Below are positions 14,305-27,999 of a stretch of 64,000 bases of DNA, piece after piece (within the stretch, counting starts at the first letter, position 1; every line of letters starts with the position of its first letter). The position numbers and the translations under genes are program-made. The notes under the pieces were generated by a model. That model saw only the letters and a program-made list of their open reading frames with translations, did no database searches and was not told the DNA's origin. The DNA comes from Muraenolepis orangiensis (taxonomy: Eukaryota > Chordata > Actinopteri > Gadiformes > Muraenolepididae), in the NCBI GenBank assembly GCA_027704905.1, contig CM051020.1:19520944-19584943 (forward strand), written 5' to 3'.

Positions 14305-15413
14305 CCTTTGTCGCTCTCTCTATCTCTCTCTGCTGGAAGGAAATTTGAAAAGGATCAGAATTCTGCCACACAACACAAGAAGCACCTTCATACTTGTACA
14401 GAATAAATAGTACCGTTTATAATTCAGAAATAAACAATGAATACTGTTATGATGTTGCATGTCCATGGAGAGGGTAGTTGCACACATGGTGTTCATACCT
14501 TTATTACAATGTTGTACAGATGGACAAATTATCTTAAAATGATTATAGTCTTGAATCACTCTGTAGAATCTACAGAATATATATATATATATATATATAC
14601 ATTAAGGCGAACTATATTGTCTATTCTACCAGTGAATTAAACTCGATGGAAGTGAGAAGAATATACAATGCCCAGATCGCGGTACTCCGCCGTGTGGCTG
14701 TGAGGATGGAGTGTACATGCAGTCTGTACGTCGTGTAAACAGTCAAATACAGCCCACAAGACTAGGAAAAGGTTCATTTGGGGTTGCCGTTTTGTCGTCT
14801 TTGTGGGCAAAACTGGTATAACATAAATACATTTCCGCACCAAACAAAACAACACAGCGTTTTGCAATGACCTTGCTTTTGCGCTCAACATCTGTGTCCT
14901 GATGTCCAAGGGCAGACACGTGGACGGTTAGAGCCGTCGTGTCTCGGTCCTCTTCACCTGTGGAGCTACCAGTGTAACCTTGACACGGGACAATCCGGAA
15001 TAACACCGAACCGGTCCCGGGTCCGACACCAGAAGCCCATTCAAACACAATTAACGCAGACGCACAGGTCAGCAGCGCACAACCAACCAAATGCATCATC
15101 TCATAACGGTATTTTTTTTTGTTAAATGATACAATTGGTTTGTAATAACACTAATAATAATAATAATAATGTTGACATAGGGTCGCCTAATGCAACACAC
15201 CACCCACCTTACATCTCCTTGGATGATGCACTCATCATGTAAGACCCAAACACAGACACCGGCTGGTCCTCATCGCCGGTGCAGGAGACTAGAGACTAGA
15301 GACTAGAGACTAGAGAGAGAGAGGTTTCTATTAGTGGGCATCCCCGCCTCTCTTCTGCGGGGGATGTGCGCGTCAACTCACGCACGGGACTTGTGACGCT
15401 GCTAAACCCGAGA

Positions 15414-15697
<284 letters not shown>

Positions 15698-15814
15698 CAC
15701 TGTGCATCGATATTATTGGATACTATGAAATATCAGTTAGCATGAATAATATTCTTACAGCAAAATGCAGGTGGTTGTATTGTATTATTATATACAACAC
15801 ATCACTGCAACAGT

Positions 15815-16990
15815 CTTGTGGTCCCAGTGGGCTTCAAAGAGACCACCATTGTGCCGTTAACCAAACAGACCAAGGTAACAAACCTCAATGATTATTATCA
15901 TAGTGGCTTTAACACCCATAGCCTGGAGAAACTTGTCATATCACACATTAAGTTTTCCATCCCTGACTCCCTAACCCCACTCCAGTTTACATACAGACCA
16001 GACAGGTCTGTAGACGAGGCCATCTCCCTGGCACTACACACGGCCCAAGAGTACCTAGACAGGAGGGACACCTACGTCAGACTGTTGAATACAACTCGGC
16101 GTTCAACACCATCGTTCCCTCCAAGCTGGTACCGAAACTGAGGGACCTAGGTCTGAGACCCCCCTGTAACTGGATTATGGACTTCCTGATGGGCAGGCCT
16201 CATCCCCTCTGGTCAACACCGGAGCCCCCCCAAGGCTGCTGCCTCAGTCCCCGGCAGTATGTACACACATGACTGTACTGCTACACACAGCAACAATCGG
16301 ATTATCAAGTTTGCAGACGACACCACAGTCATCGGCCTGATAAGCGATGATGACGAAACGGTGTCAAGAGATGAGGCGGTCCGGGTGAGCCTGGACGGGA
16401 CACCGGTGGAAATCGTCAGTTACTTCTGTTTCCTGGGACTACAGATCTCCGACGACCTGGCGTGGACCCACAACCCGATGGTCATGCTGAAGAAGGGCTC
16501 CGTAGAGAGAGTCCTGACGGGTGGCGTCACCGTGTGGTACGGCAACACCACTGAACAGGACAAGAAAGACATCCAGAGGGTCAGGAGGACGGCAGAGAAG
16601 ATCATCGGGTGTGCACTTCCATGCATTGAGGAGATCTTTAGGACCAGATGCCGAAATAAGGCCATCTCCATCCCAAAGGACCACAACCACCCTGGGCACC
16701 ATCTCCATCTCTGCAGTCCTGTCGCCGGTTCTGCAGCTTTCAAACAAGGACTACCAGGTTCAAGTTTTTATCCACAAGCAGTGACCTACTGACCTGCTGG
16801 GAGTGCTGCCACCATCATAACATGGTCCCCATATTAACTATTATACTTTGCTGGAATTTCTGGACAAATTTCAGTAACTGCACTGTTCTGCACTGCACTG
16901 ATAATGCTGCAGCACTACTGGCACTTTAAAATGCTTTTTGCACAATTCACCATATGTATATATAGCCACTGTATAGTTCTTTTTATTGTG
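15815..16990 (+). mobile_element. Broken non-LTR retrotransposon (reverse transcriptase and 3' part)
   Basis: Two plus-strand frames carry reverse transcriptase pieces: TPLQFTYRPDRSVDEAISLA and YLDRRDTYVRLL (15960-16090), then IIKFADDTTVIGLISDDDE (about 16300-16360) with the catalytic FADD core. A C-terminal block with WYGNTT and RVRRTAEKIIGC (16530-16610) follows. Frameshifts and deletions separate the pieces, and the finger-palm region between them is partly missing. It resembles fish CR1/L2/Rex-type LINEs; the exact clade is not assigned. It is inactive. Confidence 0.8.
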
Positions 16991-17457
16991 TTGTATTGTT
17001 ATAGTATAGTGTTGGTTTTGTATTTGATATAGATGAGGTTGTTGTACATACAGTTTAGATTTATTCAAGAGGGAGAGAGAGAGACAGGGAGAGAGAGAGA
17101 GATGTAGCATGGTTTATGGGGCCTGATTCAGAATGGTGTCAGGGCTTGAGATAAAGAAAGATGAGCAAATCAAGTTGCCAAATAAAGATCACAAACCAAA
17201 TAAAAGGTAAATACAAATATTTAAAAAAGGCAGGGCCTTAACTAGTGTTTCCTTTATAACATTTCCTTTATGTTTTTCTTAACTTATTTTTTTACATCTA
17301 TGTACATCTGTTAGTAGTTTTTTGTGACCTGTATATTCCTATACTTTTTAGCACATATTTTGAGCTGGCAACAACACTTAGCTGCACATTTATCATACAT
17401 GTGCCAAATAAACCCCATCTGATATCTGAACGGTGAACAGAACGTGTCCCTGCAGCC

Positions 17458-17531
17458 AGCACCCTCGGTGCTCCTCCAGCACCCTCGGTGCTCCTCCAAG
17501 GGTGCTCCTCCAGCACCCTCAGTGCTCCTCC
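17458..17531. repeat. 20-bp repeats over the MADF gene stop codon
   Basis: Units of AGCACCCTCGGTGCTCCTCC at 17458 and 17478, a 14-bp partial unit at 17498, and AGCACCCTCAGTGCTCCTCC at 17512. The last contains the TGA stop (17519-17521, minus); the others have CGA there. Confidence 0.95.
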
Positions 17532-18112
17532 AGCATCTCCTGCTCAGCCTCGAACATGACCTTCTGGATGGCGAACTTGAACTTGCACAAGTGTCTCGGG
17601 CTCAGGCGCGTCATGAAGTCCGCGATGTGCTGCACGTAGCGCTCGTGCACGTTGGGACTCGACCACGTGGTGGTGCCGGACCTCCGGCTGTCACCCAGGG
17701 CGTCCAGCTCCTCGGACCCGGGTCCAATGACGTCCTCCTCCTCCTCGACGTCCCGTCTCCGCTTCCTCCTGCGTCGAGAACCGGGGGGCTCCGCGGGGGT
17801 CGGCGTGGTTGTCGCCGTCCGCCTGGGCTGGACGAACGGCCCCATCCACGACAACTCCACGTACAACTTGGGGGTTTTCTTCTTCTCGTCGCCGCCGCCG
17901 CCCTTCATCCTCTTCGTCGCTTTGACGAACTTGTCGCGCAGCCTGCGCCACGCCGCCTTGCACACCGCGGGGTCCTTGACGTCCATCTTGGCGGCGATGT
18001 CTCGCCAGGACTTCCCGACGGTTTCCATATCGTTGTAGTCCCTGCGCGACCGGTCATACAAGTGAGCGAAATCCCGCACAATGTCGGCAAGTCTCGCTTC
18101 GAACTGGTTCAT
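17519..18112 (-). CDS. MADF-BESS domain protein, single exon, 197 aa
   Basis: Putative sequence-specific DNA-binding regulator of the Adf-1-like family, expected in the nucleus. An N-terminal MADF (Myb/SANT-like) domain covers about residues 3-72, with spaced aromatics in LYDRSRRDYND, SWRDIAAKM and AAWRRLRDKFVKA. A basic, acidic and Pro-rich linker (RRRRKRRRDVEEEED, residues about 115-130) could serve as a nuclear localisation signal. A C-terminal BESS-like motif (FMTRLSPRHLCKFKFAIQKV, about residues 163-185) is the usual protein-interaction module. The frame is open from ATG at 18112 to TGA at 17519-17521, with no intron. Domain order and length fit small teleost MADF proteins; no specific orthologue name is claimed. 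The last codons and the stop are the first unit of a 20-bp tandem array continuing downstream. Confidence 0.85.
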   Translation of the reverse strand: MNQFEARLADIVRDFAHLYDRSRRDYNDMETVGKSWRDIAAKMDVKDPAVCKAAWRRLRDKFVKATKRMKGGGGDEKKKTPKLYVELSWMGPFVQPRRTATTTPTPAEPPGSRRRRKRRRDVEEEEDVIGPGSEELDALGDSRRSGTTTWSSPNVHERYVQHIADFMTRLSPRHLCKFKFAIQKVMFEAEQEMLEEH

Positions 18113-20232
<2,120 letters not shown>

Positions 20233-22794
20233 TCACCACTGGGGGGGCACGTAGCTGTAGGTGGGCGTGCCTGGCGGGCGGTAGGTGAGCTGGTGGGGCT
20301 GGACACCGGCTTGGGAATGAGTGGCCAAATAAGTACCTGAGAATCGGAGCAAACATCCAATATTTTCCATTAGCAGATGAACTAATGCCATTAAGACTTG
20401 GGCTGGATATCATGGGTTAACAGACTTCAGATTACACATTAATGGAAGAAAATTAAATGAGTGTGGAGTGTCTGTGGTAGGTGTCAGGTTGAAGCAGCCT
20501 CATCTGGCCCCAGTCAGACTGATTAGAGTCTGGTTGAAGCAGCCTCACCTGGCCCCAGTCAGACTGATTAGAGTCTGGTTGAAGCAGCCTCACCTGGCCC
20601 CAGTCAGACTGATTAGAGTCTGGTTGAAACAGCCTCTAGACTCTACAATAAACCGGTTTCCTCATCCCCCTGAGTCCTCGTGAGGAGCCCCAAGTAGCCA
20701 TGTTAGCGGCGTGTGGCCGAGTTGACTGCTACAATGACAAATATGATTTTTTTCAAGGTGGTCGAGTCGACTCACCGGCGGACATGGCCATGGTGCTCCC
20801 GGCCATCATCCCCATGGCAACGGCACCGTTGGGGCGGGGCTGGGGGATGGGAGGGCCGTACATGGTAGCCGGCATGCCATTGGGCTGGACCACCGTCGTG
20901 TGATGGATAACGTGGGGCGGGGCATACAGCGGCTGTGTGTAATAGGCGCCCTGCTGTTGATGTGACGGCAGCAGGGCCTGGTTCAACTGGAAGAAGAGAA
21001 CGCAACACCGTTATTTAAAATAAATGTGTTTTATTATTATAGTCATACCAGTCTGGATGGTACTGAGGAGATCTAATGAGTAAAGTATTGTTATAGTATT
21101 ATTACAGTTTAGTGTTGTTTATATAGTGTATAGTATAGTGTATAGTGTTGTTTATAGTATAGCATATAATAGGTAGTACATAGTGTTGTTTATAGTATTG
21201 TTATAGGAAATTCATACTGCGGGAGGGAATGGGGAGTAAGCATTCCATTGATGTAAAACATCTTGTATCTTGAACTCTTATTTACTGTGTATTCATGAGC
21301 AGTTTTCTCTGTGCATGAGAGAAGGTATGAACTGACCTGTGCGTAGGGGTTCTGTTGGGGGTAGGCGCCCCTCACAGGGTAGAGGGCTGCGTGGTAGGGG
21401 TTGTGTGGCGAGTGGTATGGGGGAACAGCGCCCGTGGTGGGAGAGCAGGACATTTTAAAAGGGGCTCCGGGAGCATAGCCTGAGGACGGAGGAAGGACTG
21501 TGCAGGTTAGAAAACACTGCAAGTTCAAACACATATGCCTGAACTAAGTTGTAATCATTCAATTAATTAAATAAAAGGTCACCACAGTGGTCAAGCCAGC
21601 TGCATGGGTCATTCTCCAATGTCCCCTCCATTTGTTTCATGGCCGAGTAAATCAACTGTGACTACAACTCACTCGCAGCCTGCTTCTAAAAGTAAAATAG
21701 CCTGCGTATATCCCTCAACATCAATCTTCTTTGCGGTGATACATTGGGGCCAGGGAATTATTAGTTTACTTTAGTATTATTAGTTACTTAGACCACTTCC
21801 TTTAAATCAATCCCCTACTGAATTAACATATCCTCCAGGTAGAAGTTCTTCTTCTCTTTTTGGAAGATTCTAGCAAACACCAAAGGCTGAGCATTGCCCA
21901 GACACAATTGTAGATTCACAGCTAAGCGTGTGGTTTCCAAACTTTTTTTACCATGACCAAATTTCAAGCTAAAATGTTTGCCACGCCAACTTTAACTTTT
22001 GTTCATCTCCTTCCACACTTTTTTTTGTTCAACATCTGCCAATAACATAACATAACATTCTTCTACTACACACTAAGGGATTATTAGTAGTTTGCTTGTG
22101 ACTATGAATCACAATGGTTTGCGAAAATGGATCCTCAAATATGTAAGTGGGGTCCGGTACCCAAGGTTGGGAACCACTAAGCTAAGCCTATAGCATCTGT
22201 ATGGTGATGACGTTATTTCAACATGCCCGGCTAAAGCCTGCTACTCTACATATGAGACTCAAGATGCAATATATCTGGCTTTCTTTTCATCATTCTACAT
22301 ACCGGGGGCTCAGTGACTAATCAACGTGGTGTGCACAGAGGGAACAGGGAACAGTGACACTCCCTTGTCCTTACCTGTGTGGAAGGCCGGGCTGGCTCCT
22401 GGGTACAGACCAGGGGTGTATGCTGGGGCGTAGCCCACCGGAAACCCAGCTTCCGTGACCAAGAAGAGAGAAAAGGGAAGAGAGAGAGACACACACAGTG
22501 ACAAAGTTATAACAATACCATCCACCACAATCAACTGGACCAATCCAACACAGAAACAACCCCGCTTTTTGTATCTACCATACAGAGTTTAACTATATCT
22601 ACCGATTTAGGTAGAGATACAATAAGGTTGAAGGTGTATTGGGCTTGGTCTTGACCCATTTCTCTGACCCATGCCGTATATCAGTGTACATTAGGTCAAC
22701 GTATACAGACTAGGAGCAGGTTACCTGGGTAGCCGATGCCCTTAGGGTTGGCATAGGGGAGCCCTGTTTGAGCAGGGTTGTAACCCGGGTTCAT
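20233..22794 (-). CDS. fam168b: FAM168B / MANI-like membrane protein, 5 coding exons
   Basis: Orthologue of FAM168B (MANI, myelin-associated neurite-outgrowth inhibitor), a short Pro/Tyr-rich neuronal membrane protein. Coding exons: 22794-22725, 22449-22375, 21479-21337, 20953-20776 (or from 20986), 20336-20233. The predicted protein is 189 aa with the short acceptor and 200 aa with the long one; human is 195 aa. Diagnostic blocks are MNPGYNPAQTGLPYANPKGI, GAVPPY, YPQQNPYAQ, HVIHHTTVVQPNGMPAT, MAMSAG and the C-terminus PPGTPTYSYVPPQW. The paralogue FAM168A differs in these blocks (for example NSIPS and PPHW), so 168B is preferred. An untranslated first exon probably ends near 23256 (TTTAG before GTAATGG). 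The stop codon sits inside a 49-bp minisatellite. The gene is divergent from fbxo45. Exon phases join cleanly at all four junctions. Confidence 0.93.
20488..20637. repeat. 45-bp repeat, 3.3 copies, in the last fam168b intron
   Basis: Units start at 20488, 20533, 20578 and 20623, each with GTTGAAGCAGCCTCACCTGG and GTCAGACTGATTAGAGTC. Confidence 0.93.
20648..20735. repeat. Dispersed repeat pair A (second copy 36291-36385)
   Basis: Both stretches share TTCCTCATC, CCTG, GTCCT, GGGAGCC and GACTGCTACA in the same order. They are diverged copies of one unnamed dispersed element. Confidence 0.5.
21222..21280. repeat. Dispersed repeat pair B (second copy 31238-31300)
   Basis: Both share GGGAGGGAATGGGGAG, then CCATTG and TAAAACATCTTG. 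They are a short unnamed dispersed element, possibly a LINE or SINE 3' end. Confidence 0.55.
21928..22179. mobile_element. hAT-type MITE with 8-bp target duplication
   Basis: A 252-bp insertion in a fam168b intron is flanked by the exact 8-bp duplication AGCTAAGC (21920-21927 and 22180-22187). Its ends are inverted: GTGTGGTTTCCAAAC on the left, and the complement of the right end reads TAGTGGTTCCCAACC. An 8-bp duplication and such termini are diagnostic of hAT elements. No coding capacity remains. Confidence 0.85.
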
Positions 22795-23256
22795 TATGTG
22801 ACTGGAAAACAAAAGCACATTTCATTAACAGATGGCAGAGGTGATAAGGAGTATAAAGAGAATAAACCAGCATGTATTATGAACAGTTTGAACACATTCC
22901 TTTTTTTTTAAGTAAAGTTCTACGCTAGCTAAGCACCGCGTCTCATTATGAAGACGACAGATGTTGTAGACAGAAAAAAAATTAAGGGGGGGGGGGAGAT
23001 GGCATAAAATATGAAGTAAAGACATGTTTAGTGACTTGACATTCTATTATATAACAGTAACACACACACACACACAATACGCTATCATTGACGTATCACG
23101 GTTTGCGAGCTACTACTAGCTAGCTAGCCAACCGTTTGGTTGGTTAACATGAACCTGACGTGTTGCCATATCACCTAATTCTGTTAGGAATTACGACAAC
23201 AAAAAAACCACCACACACATCCACACACCCACGTATATGTGAACCTCCATTACCTA

Positions 23257-23968
23257 AATGTGATTATAGTCCAGTTGAAGGTGTATTCGATGTCCAACGG
23301 CTCGGTCCGACGCTGATGTTTTGGTTCACGGCTCAATGACGTCACTTCCGATCGTTTGGTCACGTGACTGACACCGAGTCATCCTCATATTGTATTCTTT
23401 TTTTTTTAGTATTATTAGTTATTATTATTATTGTTCCTTTTTTAAAATGTAATTCAATTCACTTTTTCAACAGAATATTTTTGTATTAATTATCGTTCAT
23501 TTCTAGCTTCAGCTATCCGGAACATAAACTAGACCGTAACTGAACGCTTATGATTTAATGGACTTTAATTGTGAACCGTACAGTCCTTGAAGCTGAAAGG
23601 CTGTTTTAAACAATGTCATTTCTTTATACTTTGTGTATAACTTGTTGATTGTTTCAATAACTCATAAACAACTCACTTAAACGATTATCTTTAAAAATGA
23701 CACAGACTTGTATATGTTTGGGGGGGTTTATTTGTATTATTATTTTCCATTTTCCATTTTAGCTACCCATCTTCCAGGACCTTGATGCGTCACTTCCTTT
23801 CAGTCGTTTAGTTGGGCAGGGTCCAGACGGTTGTGTTTTTACCGCAGCCTATGCGTGATTTTTGCCGCACAATGACCACATTCGGCCACCTTATCCACGG
23901 TAGTTATTGTCGTATGGCGTAGACGAGTATAGCGCAGAGGGGGGCATATACCGTCACGAAGTGAAAGA
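23257..23968. promoter_or_regulatory. Shared fam168b/fbxo45 divergent promoter region
   Basis: The interval separates the untranslated first exon of fam168b (minus) from the fbxo45 start codon (plus). It holds a perfect palindromic CRE, TGACGTCA, at 23337-23344. This overlaps an ETS-type ACTTCCG (23344-23350), and an E-box TCACGTGAC lies at 23360-23368. A further CACTTCC lies near 23790. Site identities come from sequence match only. Confidence 0.6.
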
Positions 23969-25413
23969 ATGTCGGGAGCGGCCGCCGTAGGTGCGTCCTC
24001 TTGCATGGGCGCAGCGAGCTCCGTGACAGAGGGTGGATGGACCGGGGCCGGGGGTACCGGGGGGGCCGGGGGGGTGGCCGGCAGGCTGCCCGGCCGGGTC
24101 CTCGAACACATCTTCTCCTACTTGGACCTGGGCGACCTGACGCGCTGCTCCCTGGTGTGTTGGCACTGGAGCTCCGTCCTCTCCGACGAGAGCAGCGAGG
24201 TGTGGCGCAGCCTGGTCGCGCGCTGCCTGAGCGACGAGGCGCTCCGCTCCGACATCCTGTGCAACCTGCCCACGCACAAGGGGAAGGTCTGTTACCCTCC
24301 ATCACTAATCAGCGGTCAATCCAATGTATTGATACACAGGAATAGTTAGATTACCCCCCCCCCCCCCACCGCGCCCAGGTTGCTAAACATTGAGTTTTGG
24401 ATTTGTATACCATTTGTAGACACATTGAGCAACATAAACAACACTGGGTCGTATAGATGTATTGTAGGATATATACTTGCATCTATTTATTTGTTATTAC
24501 TACTAAAGCTTTGACAGAGAGTCAATAACCATGGTGTAGTTGCCCTGAAGTGGCTGACTCAGCTGTATAACTTATTTTAGTATAACTGAACAAAAGCGCC
24601 AAGCTCAATTTTCCTCAATTTTTCATAAAGTGTTGAAACTAGTGCCATTCTCACGACCATTGCTCCATATCTCTGCAAATGTCCCTCCAGCTGAAGTCCT
24701 ATCAACATGCCCTCAGTACGCACGACTGCTCTCGCAACGTTTACGTGAAGAAGAACGGCTTCACCCTCCACCGCAACCCCATCGCCCAGAGCACCGACGG
24801 CGCACGCGGCAAGATTGGCTTCTCTGAGGGCCGCCACGCCTGGGAGATTTGGTGGGAGGGTCCCCTGGGCACCGTGGCGGTGATTGGACTGGCCACCAAG
24901 CGGGCCAACATGCAGTGCCAGGGCTACGTGGCTCTGCTGGGCACCGACGACCAAAGCTGGGGCTGGAACCTGGTCGACAACAACCTCCTGCACAACGGCC
25001 AAGTCAATGGCAACTTCCCTCAGTGCAACAATGCACCAAAATATCAGGTAAGAAATAGAATAGTGTGGATATCTTGAAACTTGAATCGCGCGTCACAGAC
25101 CGCTTTTATAATACTGTATGAACTGTGCAACTTAAGTTAGTTGCACAGTTCTATTTAGTGTTATTTAGGCCTATTGTTTGTGTGTTTGTCTGTACAGCCA
25201 AACTCAACAACAACATCCTGTCAACAGATCGGGGAGAGGATACGGGTCATCTTGGACATGGACGACAAGACTCTGGCCTTCGAGCGGGGCTTCGAGTTCC
25301 TGGGCGTGGCGTTCCGGGGACTGCCCAAAGCCTGCCTGTTCCCCGCCGTGTCGGCGGTCTACGGCAACACGGAGGTCACCATGGTGTACCTGGGCAAGCC
25401 CCTGGACGGCTGA
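23969..25413 (+). CDS. fbxo45: F-box/SPRY protein FBXO45, 3 exons, 286 aa
   Basis: Substrate adaptor of an atypical E3 ubiquitin ligase: FBXO45 pairs with SKP1 and the RING protein MYCBP2 (PHR1) rather than a standard CUL1 SCF, and acts in synapse formation and axon biology. Exons are 23969-24286, 24691-25047 and 25228-25413. The joined length of 286 aa equals the human protein. An N-terminal Gly/Ala-rich stretch (residues 1-38) is followed by the F-box (LPGRVLEHIFSYLDLGDLTR onward, about residues 39-85). The SPRY/B30.2 domain then runs to the end with SEGRHAWEIWWEGPLGTVAV, DDQSWGWNLVDNN and the C-terminus VYLGKPLDG. All splice sites are GT-AG and in phase 0. The 3' UTR contains AATAAA signals at 26291 and 26327. 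It shares a promoter region with fam168b on the other strand. Confidence 0.97.
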
Positions 25414-26290
25414 CTGCAATCCGTGTCGTCGAACCTGTTGTCGGATCATTTTTTGTTCGGGGAGGACATTTCCTGGGACCTTTTTGTTTATTGTTTGACT
25501 GCGGGAGCCGGGTCGGTGGGCCGCTGGAGGGGGAGAAAAGGGGCGTCTTTGTGTTTCCATTATAGCTGTAGGTCCAGATTCAGGGGGGGGGTCGCTGGGG
25601 AGGGGTCAGCTGGAAGTAGAAGATACACCGACCGGTCATGTGAAGCTAGCTGCTGGACCCTTTCACGTTCAGAAGATGAGGGGAAACTACTCGCACTCGG
25701 ATGTTTTTCGGGCTAACCAAGCCGGGCTGTTTTACTTGAGCATTTTAAGTCTTTTTAGCAGGGCCAAAGCAATGATGAACTGTGGCCAATACTTTTATCA
25801 ATGATGTGACCTTTGAAAAGGCCAGCCAACGTATTAGTCAGTGTGAGCCTCAGTGTTACCATGGTTACCATGGTTGCACAGTGCTCCAAGGACTGGATCA
25901 TGGTGCTTGACCATGCTGATCCCAGTGTGACCTGATGCTATTATTTATGATATATATACATTTATCTATATATATCTATATATATATATATATCTATGTA
26001 TAGATATATATATATATATGTGTGTATATATATATATCTCTCCAAATGCAGACTTTGTACAGGCCAAACATCAGAGGTAGTTATAAGAATGCATGCATTA
26101 ATTTCTGCCGAGTGCAGCAACTCCCTTGTAAAAAAAACACACCCGTAGAAATGGAAACCAGAAGCCTAGTTAACCATGTAATGTTACTGTGTATCTTTTT
26201 TATTTTTATTGTACGGTTGTCATATTAAGCACTATTTATTTCTCCTATGTTATCCATGGTACTCTAGATCATGGGTCAAGTGACCCTGAA

Positions 26291-26332
26291 AATAAAAGTC
26301 TATTTGTTGCCAATCCCAATTGTCAGAATAAA
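26291..26332 (+). terminator. fbxo45: Candidate polyadenylation signals of fbxo45
   Basis: Two AATAAA hexamers at 26291 and 26327 lie about 0.9 kb beyond the fbxo45 stop. The 3' UTR between holds (TA)n-rich sequence at 25950-26040. Confidence 0.45.
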
Positions 26333-26639
26333 GATAGCCTAATGCCTGTGTGTTGGACCATGTTTGACCCTATACAGGCCAATACATGTGGAACATACAG
26401 TTCAATCATTCACTGGATATTTAAGTGGGTGACGACACTTAAATATGGTTCAGTGACATATTGGACATGATTTGCATTCCACGCTTGCATTAAATCAGGG
26501 TTGTACGGATTAAGGTTTTTCTCTTTAAAATGACTGATTCAGTTGGCTACTTTTGAACCACCAACTACCAACACAGTCTGGGAAAGTCCCATAGAGTTTA
26601 GGAACTTGTCTGTCGTCAAAACAAATCTCAATCTGGAGG

Positions 26640-26820
26640 ATTGAATCCTAGTATTAGCAGTGGGCAGCTATTTTTATATACAGCGCCCGGGGAGCAGTGT
26701 AGGGGTCTGGTTCCTTGCTCAAGGGCATCTCGGCAGTGCCCAGGTGTTTCAGGGACTTGAACCGGTGACCTTCCGGTTCCCAAGCCGAGTCCCAACAGAC
26801 TGAGCTATCCTGCTGCCCAA
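26640..26820 (-). mobile_element. tRNA-derived SINE, copy 2
   Basis: On the minus strand the head reads GGATAGCTCAGTCTGTTGGG, followed by a B box GGTTCAAGTCC and the body CACTGCTCCCCGGGCGCTG shared with the copy at 3893. It lies about 0.3 kb beyond the fbxo45 polyadenylation signals. Confidence 0.8.
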
Positions 26821-27225
26821 AAAAAGGTGAATCCAGTCTTATCTTTGTTTTATTTGATTGGCTAAAATGTCATACAAGCGTGGAGTTGTTCTTACAAACT
26901 GGCAGTGGAACTGGTGGAGTTTTGATCTTTTCCAGTTGATGGTCATCCATGTCCCGCTTGTTGTGGTTGCGTCGGTCGGGTTGTCGCGGCCCCCGGGGAC
27001 ATGGTCGGTCAGACTAAATTATGTGGGTTAGCAACTGCACGTTTCACACGTGCACTGACACAGATTTTAGCTCTTCTGCCACTTTAGATGAACCTCTGAA
27101 AGTCTGATTTGTGAGACTAGTCCCAACAAGCCATCCATCCATTGCGGAGGTAGCGGCTTCAGCCCAACAAGCCTCAAAGTAAAAATATCCATTAGCAGCA
27201 CTATTCTACAAAGGCTTGAATATCT

Positions 27226-27748
27226 CCCTGGCTACCCCTGAGCATCTCCACTACAGCCCCTGGCTACCTCTGAGCATCTAGACCATGCCCCCTGGCTACC
27301 TTTGACCATCTAGACCACGCCCCCTGGCTACCTCTGAGCATCTAGACCACGCCCCCTGGCTACCTCTGAGCATCTAGACCACGCCCCTGGCTACCTTGAG
27401 CATCTAGACCATGCCCCTGGCTACCTTTGACCATCTAGACCACGCCCCCTGGCTACCTCTGAGCATCTAGACCACGCCCCTGGCTACCTTTGACCATCTA
27501 GACCACGCCCCCTGGCTACCTTTGACCATCTAGACCACGCCCCCTGGCTATCTTTGACCATCTAGATCACGCCCCCTGGCTACCTTTGACCATCTAGACC
27601 ACACCCCCTGGCTACCTTTGACCATCTAGATCACGCCCCCTGGCTACCTTTGACCATCTAGGCCACGCCCCTGGCTACCTTTGACCATCTAGGCCATGCC
27701 CCTGGCTACCTTGACATCTAGGCCACGCCCTGGCTACCTTTTAACCAG
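27226..27748. repeat. 29-35-bp minisatellite, about 17 copies
   Basis: Variable units of CCCTGGCTACCTTTGACC and ATCTAGACCACGCC, with substitutions (CTCTGAGC for TTTGACC) and small deletions. It lies in the fbxo45-slc22a17 intergenic space. Confidence 0.9.
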
Positions 27749-27999
27749 GAGGCGGAGAAATCCAAGCTTAACAGCCTGTACTTTTTCCGTTTTTGGCTTA
27801 CATAACTCTCACTGAGGTATGTATTGTATTAATGTATTGCTTCAATGGCCTACATTTGCACTGACTGGACAGCCACATGGAATGTGACCAAGCTTTATAC
27901 ATATAGGGTATATGGGGGAAACCAAAAAGGTGGTTACATTTCAATGGAATTGCACTGAAAAACTACCCTCTTAGACAGTAAGCACAGAAACACACACAC

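Noticed and set aside
13814..14371. Alternative Ser/Leu/Pro-rich frame over steap2 exon 1
   Set aside because: Shadow of the GC-rich first coding exon; the STEAP2 frame is the conserved one.
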